A DNA stretch of 64,000 nt. Source: Marinobacterium rhizophilum (lineage in GTDB: Bacteria; Pseudomonadota; Gammaproteobacteria; Pseudomonadales; Balneatricaceae). Shown here one piece after another: positions 8,925-16,781 of this stretch. Each line of letters begins with the position of its first letter. Positions within the stretch are counted from its first letter, which is position 1. The stretch spans positions 2,914,001 to 2,978,000 of the forward strand of contig NZ_CP073347.1 in NCBI RefSeq assembly GCF_024397915.1. Direction: 5' to 3'. The notes beneath the pieces are model-generated. The model saw nothing but the letters and a program-made list of their open reading frames with translations. It was not told the origin of the DNA and searched no databases. A program made the translations under genes and the position numbers.

Positions 8925-9803
8925 TCAGCCCCGTCCTTTGCCTTTCCAGGGAATCAGCTTCTGTTCAAGCTTGCGCATGCACATGTCGATCAGAAAGCCC
9001 ACGACACCCATCAGAATCACGCCCATCAGCACAATGTCGGTATTCAGATAGCGGCTCGCGTTCAGTACCATCCAGCCCACACCGGAGGTGGCTGCGACCA
9101 TTTCCGCCGCCACCAGGGTGCCCCAGCAGACACCCATCGCCACCCGCATACCGGTGAAAATTTCCGGCATCGCGTTGACCAGGATGACATGACGCAGCAC
9201 CTGCCAGCGGCTGGCGCCCAGCGAGTAGGCTGCATGGATCTTCTGGATCGCCACACTGGCCACCCCGGCCCGGGCACTGATGACAATGATTGAGAAGGTC
9301 GCCAGGAACAGCAGCAGTACCTTGCCGCCATCGCCGATGCCCATCCAGATAATCACCAGCGGCACATAGGCCAGCGGTGGAACCGGACGGTAAAACTCGA
9401 TCAGCGGGTCCATCCAGCCCTTGATAAATTTATTCAGGCCCATGCCCAGCCCTACCGGAATGCCGAACAGGCAGCCCAGGCCAAAGCCGGCCAGAACCCG
9501 GTACAGACTGATCCCCAGGTGTTCAAACAGGGTGAACCCCTTGTAGCCTTCGGTGGCGATCTGGACGAACTTGTCGAACACGGCACCCGGGCTTGGCCAG
9601 AACAGGGGCGGCACGATCTGCGCCATGGCCACCAGCTGCCAGACGATACCCACCGTCAGCACCGACAGCACGCCATAGGCGGCACCGCCCTCTACCGCCG
9701 CCGGATCACCAAAGGTGACGGTCTTGCACTTGGCGAGCCCCGAGTCGTTACCGCGCCAGAACAGCAGCCAGGAACGTGTTTTTCGAACATTGCTTTGCGA
9801 CAT
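8925..9803 (-). CDS. tauC: Taurine/sulfonate-type ABC transporter permease
   Basis: This 292-residue inner-membrane protein has about six hydrophobic segments and the ABC permease EAA loop (AAYSLGASRWQVLRHVIL), plus the family segment RPVPPLAYVPLVIIWMGIGD. It resembles TauC/SsuC permeases. The ATG at MSQSNVRKTRSW is preferred because the upstream in-frame extension is low-complexity and overlaps the ATPase gene. It is gene three of tauA-tauB-tauC, 17 bp after tauB. The name reflects family resemblance; the neighbouring demethylases suggest that the cargo may be an N-methylated amino acid or N-methyltaurine, not taurine itself. Confidence 0.88.
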   Translation of the reverse strand: MSQSNVRKTRSWLLFWRGNDSGLAKCKTVTFGDPAAVEGGAAYGVLSVLTVGIVWQLVAMAQIVPPLFWPSPGAVFDKFVQIATEGYKGFTLFEHLGISLYRVLAGFGLGCLFGIPVGLGMGLNKFIKGWMDPLIEFYRPVPPLAYVPLVIIWMGIGDGGKVLLLFLATFSIIVISARAGVASVAIQKIHAAYSLGASRWQVLRHVILVNAMPEIFTGMRVAMGVCWGTLVAAEMVAATSGVGWMVLNASRYLNTDIVLMGVILMGVVGFLIDMCMRKLEQKLIPWKGKGRG

Positions 9804-9820
9804 GGTTATATCCCCGCCAG

Positions 9821-10603
9821 TTAATGCTGTTCTTCCATCGACCAGATCATCTCGAGGACTTCCTCGCGCACGGCGATAAACTCCCGGCTTGACTTGATCT
9901 CCCGCGGGTCCGCCGACAGGCCCGCCGCCGCGAACGGCAGCTGGAACTCCTTCACCACGTGACCCGGGCGCGGCGCCATCACCAACAGGCGCGACCCCAG
10001 GAAAATGGCCTCTTCCACACTGTGGGTGATCAGAAAGACCATCTTGCGGGTTTCCTGCCACAGCTTGAGGACCAGCGTCTGCATCTTCTCCCGCGTCAGG
10101 GCATCGAGCGCGCCCAGCGGTTCATCCATCAGGATCACATCGGGGTTATTGGCCAGGCAGCGCGCCAGCGCAACGCGCTGCTGCATACCACCGGACAGGT
10201 TGTAGATCGGTGTATCGCGAAACCCGCCCAGCCCCACCAGTTGCAGCAGCTCATCCACCGAAGCCAGCCGGGTGGCGGCATCGACGCCCGCCATGCGCGG
10301 CCCGAAACTGACGTTTTCACCCACGGTCAGCCACTCGAAGAGCGCGCCGTGCTGAAACACCATGCCGCGGTCAGGACCGGGGCCGGTAATCTCCCGCTCA
10401 TCCACAAATACCCGCCCGGCGGTCGGACTCAGAAAACCGGCGACAATATTGAGCAGCGTGCTCTTGCCACAGCCCGAGGGCCCCAGCACCGTGACGATAT
10501 CGTCCTGGTTCATGGAAAAATTGATATTTTCGAGCGCCCGGACCGGCTGGCCGTCCGCACCCTCATAGGTCATGGTGACGCCCTGTACGCGCAATTCACT
10601 CAC
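9821..10603 (-). CDS. tauB: Taurine/sulfonate-type ABC transporter ATP-binding protein
   Basis: A 260-residue cytoplasmic ATPase with Walker A GPSGCGKST (41-49), the LSGGMQQRVALARC signature, Walker B VILMDEP and the H-loop LITHSVEEA. A GTG start is proposed, opening VSELRVQGVTMTYEG, because AGGA lies just upstream and the normal domain begins there; an upstream ATG would add 24 atypical residues. It sits between tauA and tauC and would energise that importer. Confidence 0.9.
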   Translation of the reverse strand: MSELRVQGVTMTYEGADGQPVRALENINFSMNQDDIVTVLGPSGCGKSTLLNIVAGFLSPTAGRVFVDEREITGPGPDRGMVFQHGALFEWLTVGENVSFGPRMAGVDAATRLASVDELLQLVGLGGFRDTPIYNLSGGMQQRVALARCLANNPDVILMDEPLGALDALTREKMQTLVLKLWQETRKMVFLITHSVEEAIFLGSRLLVMAPRPGHVVKEFQLPFAAAGLSADPREIKSSREFIAVREEVLEMIWSMEEQH

Positions 10604-10689
10604 GAGGCATTCCTTTTCAGTCTTGATGGGTTGCCCGGGGTTGCGCCGTAGCGCCATACCTCCCGGGCATGTCAAACCGCCTTGGGAGA

Positions 10690-11703
10690 TCAGCGCGCCG
10701 CGCTGTTGGCGTAAAACTCGGGCTTGATAAAGGCAGCGTAATCATCCAGCGCCTTGGGCAGTTCGCCGTTGGCCTGCATGACATCGGCGACACCCTTGAT
10801 AAAGGTCTCAACGTCCCGGCCCATCCAGGCATCGCTGAGCTGCTCGTCACGCTTGGGGAAGCCGAACTTGGCCATGATGGAGCGGGTCTGATCTTCGGAA
10901 ATGCCCGCCTGACGGCTGATGGTGCTCAGGGATTCCTCAGGATTGGCGGCAACATAGTCGGTGGACTTGTCCACCACAGAGAGGAAGGCCGAAATTCTGT
11001 CGGGGTGTTCCGCTGCATACTCACGGTTCACGGCAATGATATCGAACACCTTCAAGCCCCAGGATTCCTGCTCCTGGGCGCTCACCAGCAGGCGGCCGTT
11101 TTCCAGCATGCGCGAAAGTGCCGGCTCCCAGCCACAGCCCATATCCACATCGCCTCGCGTCATCGCGGCGGCGACATCGGGCGGCGCCATGTCGACGACC
11201 CGTACCGAGGACAGGTCAACGTCGAGTTTCTCAAAGGTTTTCAACATCTTGTAATGCGAGACGGTACCAAAGGGCACGCCAACCACCTTGCCGGCCAGGT
11301 CTGCTGGCGTGTCAACGCCACTGCCATCACGCACGACACAGTTGTCGTTTTCAGAATAGGTGACCGCAATGCCCACCAGGTCCAGCGGTGCGCCCTGAGT
11401 CACCGCGATGGTGAAGGGAATCACACCCATGGAGTATGCGATCTGCACATCGCCGGACAGCATGGCCGCCGCCATCGCAGCACCGGTGTCAAACTCGCGA
11501 AAATCCACCTCCATGCCGAGTTCCTGCTCGAACCAGCCTTTGTCCTGTCCCAGCTGATGGGTGGTCGGCCAGCCCGGGAAGTATGCCACCGTCAGATCGG
11601 CGGCCAGCGCCTGGGTGCCCAGGATGCTCATGGCACCGGACAGCAACAAGGCACTGCCAAGCCTGCGGCCTGTGTTTCGCGAATTGCTAAAGCGACGGAT
11701 CAT
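10690..11703 (-). CDS. tauA: Taurine/sulfonate-type ABC transporter periplasmic binding protein
   Basis: A 337-residue exported binding protein. A Sec signal peptide covers about residues 1-34 (basic start, hydrophobic core, cleavage near TQALAAD). The mature part begins LTVAYFPGWPTTHQLGQ, as in TauA/SsuA-type proteins that recognise small sulfonates or related zwitterions. The ATG follows GAGGAAAA. It is the first gene of the leftward tauABC-dehydrogenase unit, so the promoter is expected in the AT-rich stretch to its right. The true ligand is unknown; downstream genes argue for an N-methylated compound. Confidence 0.88.
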   Translation of the reverse strand: MIRRFSNSRNTGRRLGSALLLSGAMSILGTQALAADLTVAYFPGWPTTHQLGQDKGWFEQELGMEVDFREFDTGAAMAAAMLSGDVQIAYSMGVIPFTIAVTQGAPLDLVGIAVTYSENDNCVVRDGSGVDTPADLAGKVVGVPFGTVSHYKMLKTFEKLDVDLSSVRVVDMAPPDVAAAMTRGDVDMGCGWEPALSRMLENGRLLVSAQEQESWGLKVFDIIAVNREYAAEHPDRISAFLSVVDKSTDYVAANPEESLSTISRQAGISEDQTRSIMAKFGFPKRDEQLSDAWMGRDVETFIKGVADVMQANGELPKALDDYAAFIKPEFYANSAAR

Positions 11704-12004
11704 GGTGTTTTTCCTCGTGTAAGTATTTTTATCTCTGAGGGTGGTGCGGCAATGAGATCAACCCACAACCGCCACCCGAATGAGACTATCAACACACTAC
11801 ACCCATGTAAATGAAATTTATGTACCAATTTTTCACTATTGAGTTATATATAATATTTATTTACACAAGACGATAGAAATCAGACACTTAGCGACCAACC
11901 TGGCGAACAGCAGAGGAAAAACAAGCATAAAATAAATTAAAATTGCACCAATTCGGATCATTAAGTCTCAATGATGCACGAAAAAGTCACAGATGTTCGA
12001 CTAA

Positions 12005-12213
12005 CAGGTTGCTGAAAGTCGCTGGCAAGGCAGCTAGCGCAAGCTAGCGTGGCGCCCGGACAAAAAATCGTCGAAATGAGGGAGTGTATGGCCTATAAAT
12101 GACCGGTTTATCTACGTCGCTCACCCCTGCGGGGCCGCACTCAAGTGCGCTCAGGCGAAGCCTTTGAGACGGTTTTTAACGCCACGATAGCAACGCAGGC
12201 AGTTTTTCAACCG
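12005..12213. repeat. Candidate dispersed intergenic repeat (about 210 bp) with inverted ends
   Basis: The segment starts GGTTGCTGAAAG and ends CAGTTTTTCAACC, so its ends are imperfect inverted repeats. Internally it has a short palindrome (GCTAGCGCAAGCTAGC) and CCCCTGCGGGG. It has no coding potential. The layout fits a MITE- or ERIC-like intergenic repeat. Only one copy lies in this window, so repetition elsewhere in the genome is inference. Confidence 0.45.
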
Positions 12214-12228
12214 CGGCGTATGGGGGAA

Positions 12229-12266
12229 GGCAAGGAGCACGGAAAAAGGGACAGGTACAGGGACTA
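12229..12266 (+). repeat. Short purine-rich dispersed repeat, copy near FGE
   Basis: The sequence GGCAAGGAGCA, then GGAAAAAGGGACAGG and CAGGGACTA, recurs almost unchanged at 49902-49939 between unrelated genes. Related AAGGTC/GGCAAGG blocks lie at 12338-12360, 42945-42980 and 59944-59999 on the opposite strand. The copies are intergenic and non-coding. Confidence 0.55.
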
Positions 12267-12518
12267 TCAGATACCGCAACGCCGCCGCGCCCTCCCCCGG
12301 GGGTGCTAGCCGGTGATCGGGGATTAAATCTGGGATCCTGGACCTTCGACCTTGCAGCCAGGTGCGAGACGGCCGTGGCCAGGACTAGATGAGGTCTGGA
12401 AAGCTGCAGCTATGGCAAAGCAGCGGAGTGAGCAGATACGACGCCCGAGAGCGTCTGTAAAGAGCTGATCGCAGGCCCGCGAGAACACCTGCAGCCGTCA
12501 CCATCAGCCGGGATTGCC

Positions 12519-13517
12519 TCAAGTCACATCCATCGCACAACGGAAGCCCAGGTTGGTCGTCGCAGCGTCCGGAGTATTTGTCGAACGGGCACCAAGACGG
12601 TAGCGATTGCAGTAACTTTCATGGCAGAGGAATGAACCACCTTTCATCACACGGGTCTCCCCACTGGGTGGACCTGCTGGATTGATCCGGGTTTCGGGGG
12701 TGGCATCGGCGTGCCAGGTTGGACTGAACCAGTCGCCTACCCATTCCCACACGTTTCCGATCATGTTGTAGAAGCCCCACTCCGATTTTCGGAAAGCGCG
12801 CGCGGGGGCGGTCCATGCGTACCCATCAGCCGCGGTATTTTTCGAAGGGAAATCGCCCTGCCAGACATTGCAGCGATGCTTGCCGCCGGGCTCCAGCTTA
12901 TCCCCCCAGGGAAACATTCTTTGTTCATGTGGGCCGCGGGCCGCATACTCCCATTCAGCCTCAGTGGGCAGACGCTTTCCTGCCCATTGCGCATAAGCGA
13001 CCGCGTCATTCCATGAGACGCTGACAACGGGATGATCCATGCGCTTCTTGATATTCGAACCGGGACCTTCCGGCTTCCTCCAGTACGCCCCCTCAACGGC
13101 ATACCACCACTGAAGGCCAGGAACCGTTTGCGAGCTCTTCAACTTGCGCTGTTTGGAATGGGGTAACTGGCCAATAAAGACAAAAGCCCAGCCAAAATGC
13201 TCCGACTCCGTAACGTAGCCGGTCGCATCGACGAAGCGCCCGAACTGCTCGTTGGTGACCGCGGTAACATCCAGCCAGAATGGATTTAACTGCACTTCAC
13301 GCACCGGCCCTTCGCCATCCGCCTCCCCCGCCTCGGGGCCTTCGTAGCCCATCAAAAACGTCCCACCATCGAGACGAATCATTCCCTGCGTTGCAGGCGC
13401 GCTACTGCATGCCCGGGGCTTCGCAGGCGCTTCAACGGGTGTGGATTGAGGGCTCGATTCGCGTTGCGGTGTACAGCAGCCCTTCGACTTGTCGGGGTGC
13501 ATCGGGATTTCCTTCAT
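12519..13517 (-). CDS. Formylglycine-generating enzyme (sulfatase-modifying factor)
   Basis: FGE oxidises the cysteine of the CxPxR motif in type I sulfatases to formylglycine. The 332 residues contain the complete FGE-sulfatase fold: MIRLDGGTFLMG near 46, HPVVSVSWNDAVAYAQWAG, RLPTEAEWEYAARG, GNVWEWVGDWF, and the C-terminal LCHESYCNRYR with the catalytic cysteine pair C298 and C303, spaced as in the human enzyme. There is no signal peptide, so it should act in the cytoplasm on nascent sulfatases. The ATG follows GGAGGG by six bases. The N-terminal tail carries CTPQR (15-19), itself a CxPxR sequence. It lies 268 bp downstream of a Cys-type sulfatase gene, its likely client. Confidence 0.93.
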   Translation of the reverse strand: MKEIPMHPDKSKGCCTPQRESSPQSTPVEAPAKPRACSSAPATQGMIRLDGGTFLMGYEGPEAGEADGEGPVREVQLNPFWLDVTAVTNEQFGRFVDATGYVTESEHFGWAFVFIGQLPHSKQRKLKSSQTVPGLQWWYAVEGAYWRKPEGPGSNIKKRMDHPVVSVSWNDAVAYAQWAGKRLPTEAEWEYAARGPHEQRMFPWGDKLEPGGKHRCNVWQGDFPSKNTAADGYAWTAPARAFRKSEWGFYNMIGNVWEWVGDWFSPTWHADATPETRINPAGPPSGETRVMKGGSFLCHESYCNRYRLGARSTNTPDAATTNLGFRCAMDVT

Positions 13518-13785
13518 CCATTTCCCTCCTGCTGTGCTACTGACTGAGTCCTCACAAATTAATACCCTGGTGCAGGACAAGCGTGCCCTTCTCGAGTGCT
13601 GGGCACGCTAGCGTTGAGTCCCTGATCGAAACGGCGACATCCAGTCAGCCGGAACCCTCGTCCTGTATCCACCCTGTATTGAACCAGATCAGCGAAGAGG
13701 CCGACGGCAGGGGAAGCCGGAGGCTCCCCTGCCGCGGCGTGCGACTCAGCCAGAGGAAGTCTGAGGATTTAACAGCAGCGCCTGC

Positions 13786-15207
13786 TCAAAATTTACCAAC
13801 ACATACTGGAACGGGATCAACGGTAGAAACACTTCTCTCAAAATTTGCTAATAATAGCTCACTTTTTATCGATTGATAATCCGAATCGGACCACCTGTTA
13901 TCGAACTCAGAAGGGTCCGAGTCCAGATCATATAGTTCACCCACATCTGATCCATGGTATACAACAATTTTGTAACGCCCATCATAATACATGGTGGCAC
14001 ATACACCTTCATGCACACCTGGCAATGAGTTGTAATACTCACAATAAACAGATTTTTTATGGATATCCGGATTGCATCCACCGTCTAATATACTGACTAA
14101 ACTCTTACCCTGCATTCGATCGGGTATATCAATTCCGACCAAATCCAAAATGGTAGGTGCCACATCGACCAACTCCACCAGAGCCCGGCTTTGTACACTT
14201 TTCAACAGACGGTCAGGGCATGATATGATCAATGGGACATGAACAAGGCCTTCATAAAAGTGCCCACCTTTTAGAATCTGACCATGATCTCCAAGCAGTT
14301 CCCCATGATCACTGTGGAATATAATAATTGTGTTTTCCCTTTGGCCAGTTTCATCTAAATAATTGATCAGCCTGCCAATCTGTTCATCTATCAGATCAAT
14401 CATTGCATAATAATCTGAGATGTAATTCTTTTTCTCCCAATCGCTTAATTTCTTGCAACTGGGTCCCAGGCCGCCCTGGCCACCATGTTCATAATCCTGC
14501 TGCTGAATAAAGGGCTTGTTGTCAAGCTCTCCTTCCTTCCATTTTGGTAGAGGCATATCCTCAACGGGATACTTATTTTTGAACTCTGTCGGCGGATCAA
14601 ATGGATGATGTGGATCAAAAATGTTTATGCTTAGCAACCAGGGGTCATTTAAATGTTCCCCAATAAATCCAATAGATTCATTCACACACCAGGTAGTTTG
14701 ATGATATTCAGTCTTGATACCGCCGTTTCTACCATGATAATCCTTTTCCCAAGAAAGCCCCTGCCCCTTTAACCACGCCTGATAAGCATTGTTGTCACCC
14801 CATCCGTCCCTTGGACCATGACTCCATTTGAACATTTTGTAACCATCATGACTGGGGCGTCTTTCGACTCTTCCATCCGCTGCGGATAAATGAAGCTTTC
14901 CAACCAGACCACAGGTATAACCATTCTCGGAAAGAATATGGGGAACAAGAACTTCATCCTCCGGGAAATACTCATTACCATTTTTGGTAGCACGCGTTGT
15001 TCGAGGGTAGCGCCCCGTCAAAAAACTTGCTCTGCTCGGTGTACAAACCGGGTTTTGACAATAGGCTCGGGTAAATGCAACCCCTTCATCCACCAATCGA
15101 TCCAGGTTGGGAGTATTGATATGGGTGTTACCTAATCTATGGATAGTATCAAAACGTTGTTGATCCGTACAAATCCATAGAATATTAGGCTTTATTTTAT
15201 TACTCAT
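13786..15207 (-). CDS. Cys-type sulfatase, cytoplasmic (island-borne)
   Basis: A 473-residue type I sulfatase. Visible are the metal-binding start NILWICTDQQRFD, the formylglycine motif CTPSR with Cys55, GKLH near 103-106 and HSDHGELLGDHG with Asp300/His301. Cys55 would be converted to formylglycine by the adjacent FGE, after which the enzyme hydrolyses a sulfate (or possibly phosphonate) ester. There is no signal peptide, so hydrolysis is expected inside the cell. Base composition is markedly AT-rich compared with the host genes. It follows tctC in the leftward direction with a 415-bp gap. The substrate is unknown; the motif context does not look like choline sulfatase. Confidence 0.9.
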   Translation of the reverse strand: MSNKIKPNILWICTDQQRFDTIHRLGNTHINTPNLDRLVDEGVAFTRAYCQNPVCTPSRASFLTGRYPRTTRATKNGNEYFPEDEVLVPHILSENGYTCGLVGKLHLSAADGRVERRPSHDGYKMFKWSHGPRDGWGDNNAYQAWLKGQGLSWEKDYHGRNGGIKTEYHQTTWCVNESIGFIGEHLNDPWLLSINIFDPHHPFDPPTEFKNKYPVEDMPLPKWKEGELDNKPFIQQQDYEHGGQGGLGPSCKKLSDWEKKNYISDYYAMIDLIDEQIGRLINYLDETGQRENTIIIFHSDHGELLGDHGQILKGGHFYEGLVHVPLIISCPDRLLKSVQSRALVELVDVAPTILDLVGIDIPDRMQGKSLVSILDGGCNPDIHKKSVYCEYYNSLPGVHEGVCATMYYDGRYKIVVYHGSDVGELYDLDSDPSEFDNRWSDSDYQSIKSELLLANFERSVSTVDPVPVCVGKF

Positions 15208-15622
15208 AATTTCAATCTCCCGTAAGCTGTATACACAAAGCTATTATTAATTAAGCCTGAGTCTTCTAAATGGCCATATTGTCTCAAATAGATAACTTCA
15301 TAGACTAATTTTTGCTCTTACACCTGTTATTAACATCTGGAGCTAACACATGGATAAAATCTGCTTCATCGTTGATTGCAGGCCAATGCCAGCACTTTTA
15401 TCGAATGGCCCTGCATGTCCGCGCATCTAAGCCCATTATATTAAGTTGAAGACACTGTGTAGTGACTGGAAAAACATGCAGAAAACCTATTTCCAGCCAC
15501 GTCAACAAGTTGAGCATCAACTAAACAAATCAGCTCCCTGGGGACGCTATTGCTGATTATTTACATCAAGCAATAGCGCCACAATTCAACCCCATGGAAA
15601 ACAATTCAATAAACATAAAGTG
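15208..15622. other. Non-coding gap between tctC and the sulfatase gene, with one hairpin
   Basis: No gene is supported in these 415 bases. A stem of GCTATTGCT/AGCAATAGC at 15546-15577 with a 14-base loop lies about 45 bp after the tctC stop. No T-run follows, so it is more likely an mRNA 3' or processing structure than an intrinsic terminator. The AT-rich stretch just right of 15207 could hold a promoter for the sulfatase-FGE pair. Confidence 0.4.
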
Positions 15623-16627
15623 TTATTTGAGCACACCGAGCTCTTTCAAAATATTCTTATTGCTAACATCAAGCTCTTCCAGGCGCTGACCATACACATC
15701 AGGATCATTATAATTTATCATGATTTTCCGTTTAGTGAGTGCTGCGACAAGTTCGGGATCCTGCAGGGCTTTTCGAATAGCCTCATTCAAAATATTCAAT
15801 TTACCCTTCGAGGTTCCTTTTGGTGCAATTACGCCCACGAAAAGCTGACTCGGAGTGAATCCTTTATCTTTTAGTGAAGGAATTTCCGAAAAATAATCCG
15901 GTTTAACTTCCATGATGTTTACCAATGGTTTAAGCGTACCTTCTTCATGTTCAGAAATAATTATGTGCGAAGGCAATATACCCGCTTCTATTTCATTACC
16001 CAGCAAGGCTTTTTTTGTATCTGCGCTACTTTTATATACAATTTCATTTAGATCAGAACCGGATTTTTGTTGCAAATCCATTAGCGGGAGGTGCTGAACA
16101 TTGTAGACACCATCGATCCCGACCTTTAATGAACCAGGGTTTTCCTTAGCATTTTCCATAAATTCGTCGAATGTATTATATGGAGAATCTCCCGGTACTA
16201 CCAAATAATGCGCAGCATCAAATACGTTTGCAATCAGTTCAAAGTCTTTATAACTTTTGTACGACGTTTTTCCCAAATGCGGCATTATTGTTAATGGAGC
16301 AACCGAAGCCTGGCCAATGGTGTACCCGTCCGGCTCAGCATTGTAAACTGCTGCCACTGCGATGGTTTGTGTTGCCCCTGGAAGATTTTGCAAGACAAAT
16401 TTTGCATCATTTGGCATATTCTTTTGAACATACGGATATATTGTACGGACAATCGTATCCAGCCCGCCACCAGCCCCATCCGGAATCACCCATGTAATGG
16501 GCTTTTCTGGATAGCTGCTTAGTCCTTCTTCATTGTCTTTTTGGGTTTCGGCCGCATGCGCTGACAGCATGGACCCTGAAAGCATCAAGACGCTAGCAAT
16601 AGACTTGAACATTAATTTTATTTTCAT
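15623..16627 (-). CDS. tctC: Tripartite tricarboxylate transporter, periplasmic binding protein (Bug family)
   Basis: A 334-residue exported protein: the signal peptide occupies about residues 1-26 (MKIKLMFKSIASVLMLSG, cleavage after AHA), then YPEKPITWVIPDGAGGGLDTI, the hallmark start of Bug/TctC binding proteins for carboxylates and other small anions. The ATG has GGGTGA five bases upstream. It is the extracytoplasmic receptor for the TctA/TctB membrane proteins encoded to its right and is separated from tctA by 154 bp containing a large hairpin. Codon use is AT-rich. The ligand may be the sulfated compound cleaved by the neighbouring sulfatase. Confidence 0.9.
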   Translation of the reverse strand: MKIKLMFKSIASVLMLSGSMLSAHAAETQKDNEEGLSSYPEKPITWVIPDGAGGGLDTIVRTIYPYVQKNMPNDAKFVLQNLPGATQTIAVAAVYNAEPDGYTIGQASVAPLTIMPHLGKTSYKSYKDFELIANVFDAAHYLVVPGDSPYNTFDEFMENAKENPGSLKVGIDGVYNVQHLPLMDLQQKSGSDLNEIVYKSSADTKKALLGNEIEAGILPSHIIISEHEEGTLKPLVNIMEVKPDYFSEIPSLKDKGFTPSQLFVGVIAPKGTSKGKLNILNEAIRKALQDPELVAALTKRKIMINYNDPDVYGQRLEELDVSNKNILKELGVLK

Positions 16628-16715
16628 ATTTATCACCCACATTCAACAAATATTTATGGATCGTGCGCCCCTGACATGGACGTTCAAATGTCATTTACCA
16701 GCAGTTCAGGGGCTT

Positions 16716-16771
16716 GCCTGCCTAGGTAAAAGTGTAGCTACGCAAAAGAGAACTTCTTTACCTAACCAGGC
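16716..16771. repeat. Inverted repeat between tctA and tctC
   Basis: The arms at 16716-16730 and 16757-16771 match at 13 of 15 positions (GCCTG, two mismatches, TAGGTAAA), with a 26-base loop. It lies in the tctA-tctC gap. In other binding-protein operons such structures separate a highly expressed receptor message from the membrane subunits, which is a plausible role here. No T-run is attached. Confidence 0.5.
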
Positions 16772-16781
16772 AAATATTCTC

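Larger units (their letters stand above)
11704..12518. other. 815-bp non-coding region between tauA and the FGE gene
   Basis: No supported gene is seen. The part nearest tauA (11810-11960) is very AT-rich and is the likely tauABC promoter zone; reading leftward, TTGTGT and TATAAC around 11850 could serve as promoter elements, though weakly. A repeat-like element follows at 12005-12213, then short purine-rich repeats at 12229-12266 and 12338-12360. The remainder up to the FGE stop codon shows nothing recognisable. Confidence 0.5.

Noticed and set aside
13786..15207. Choline sulfatase (BetC), given nearby betaine-type catabolism
   Set aside because: BetC proteins have a CxPAR-type active site in a different context. 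This protein has CTPSR in an arylsulfatase-like setting, and no betaine or choline dehydrogenase genes are adjacent.
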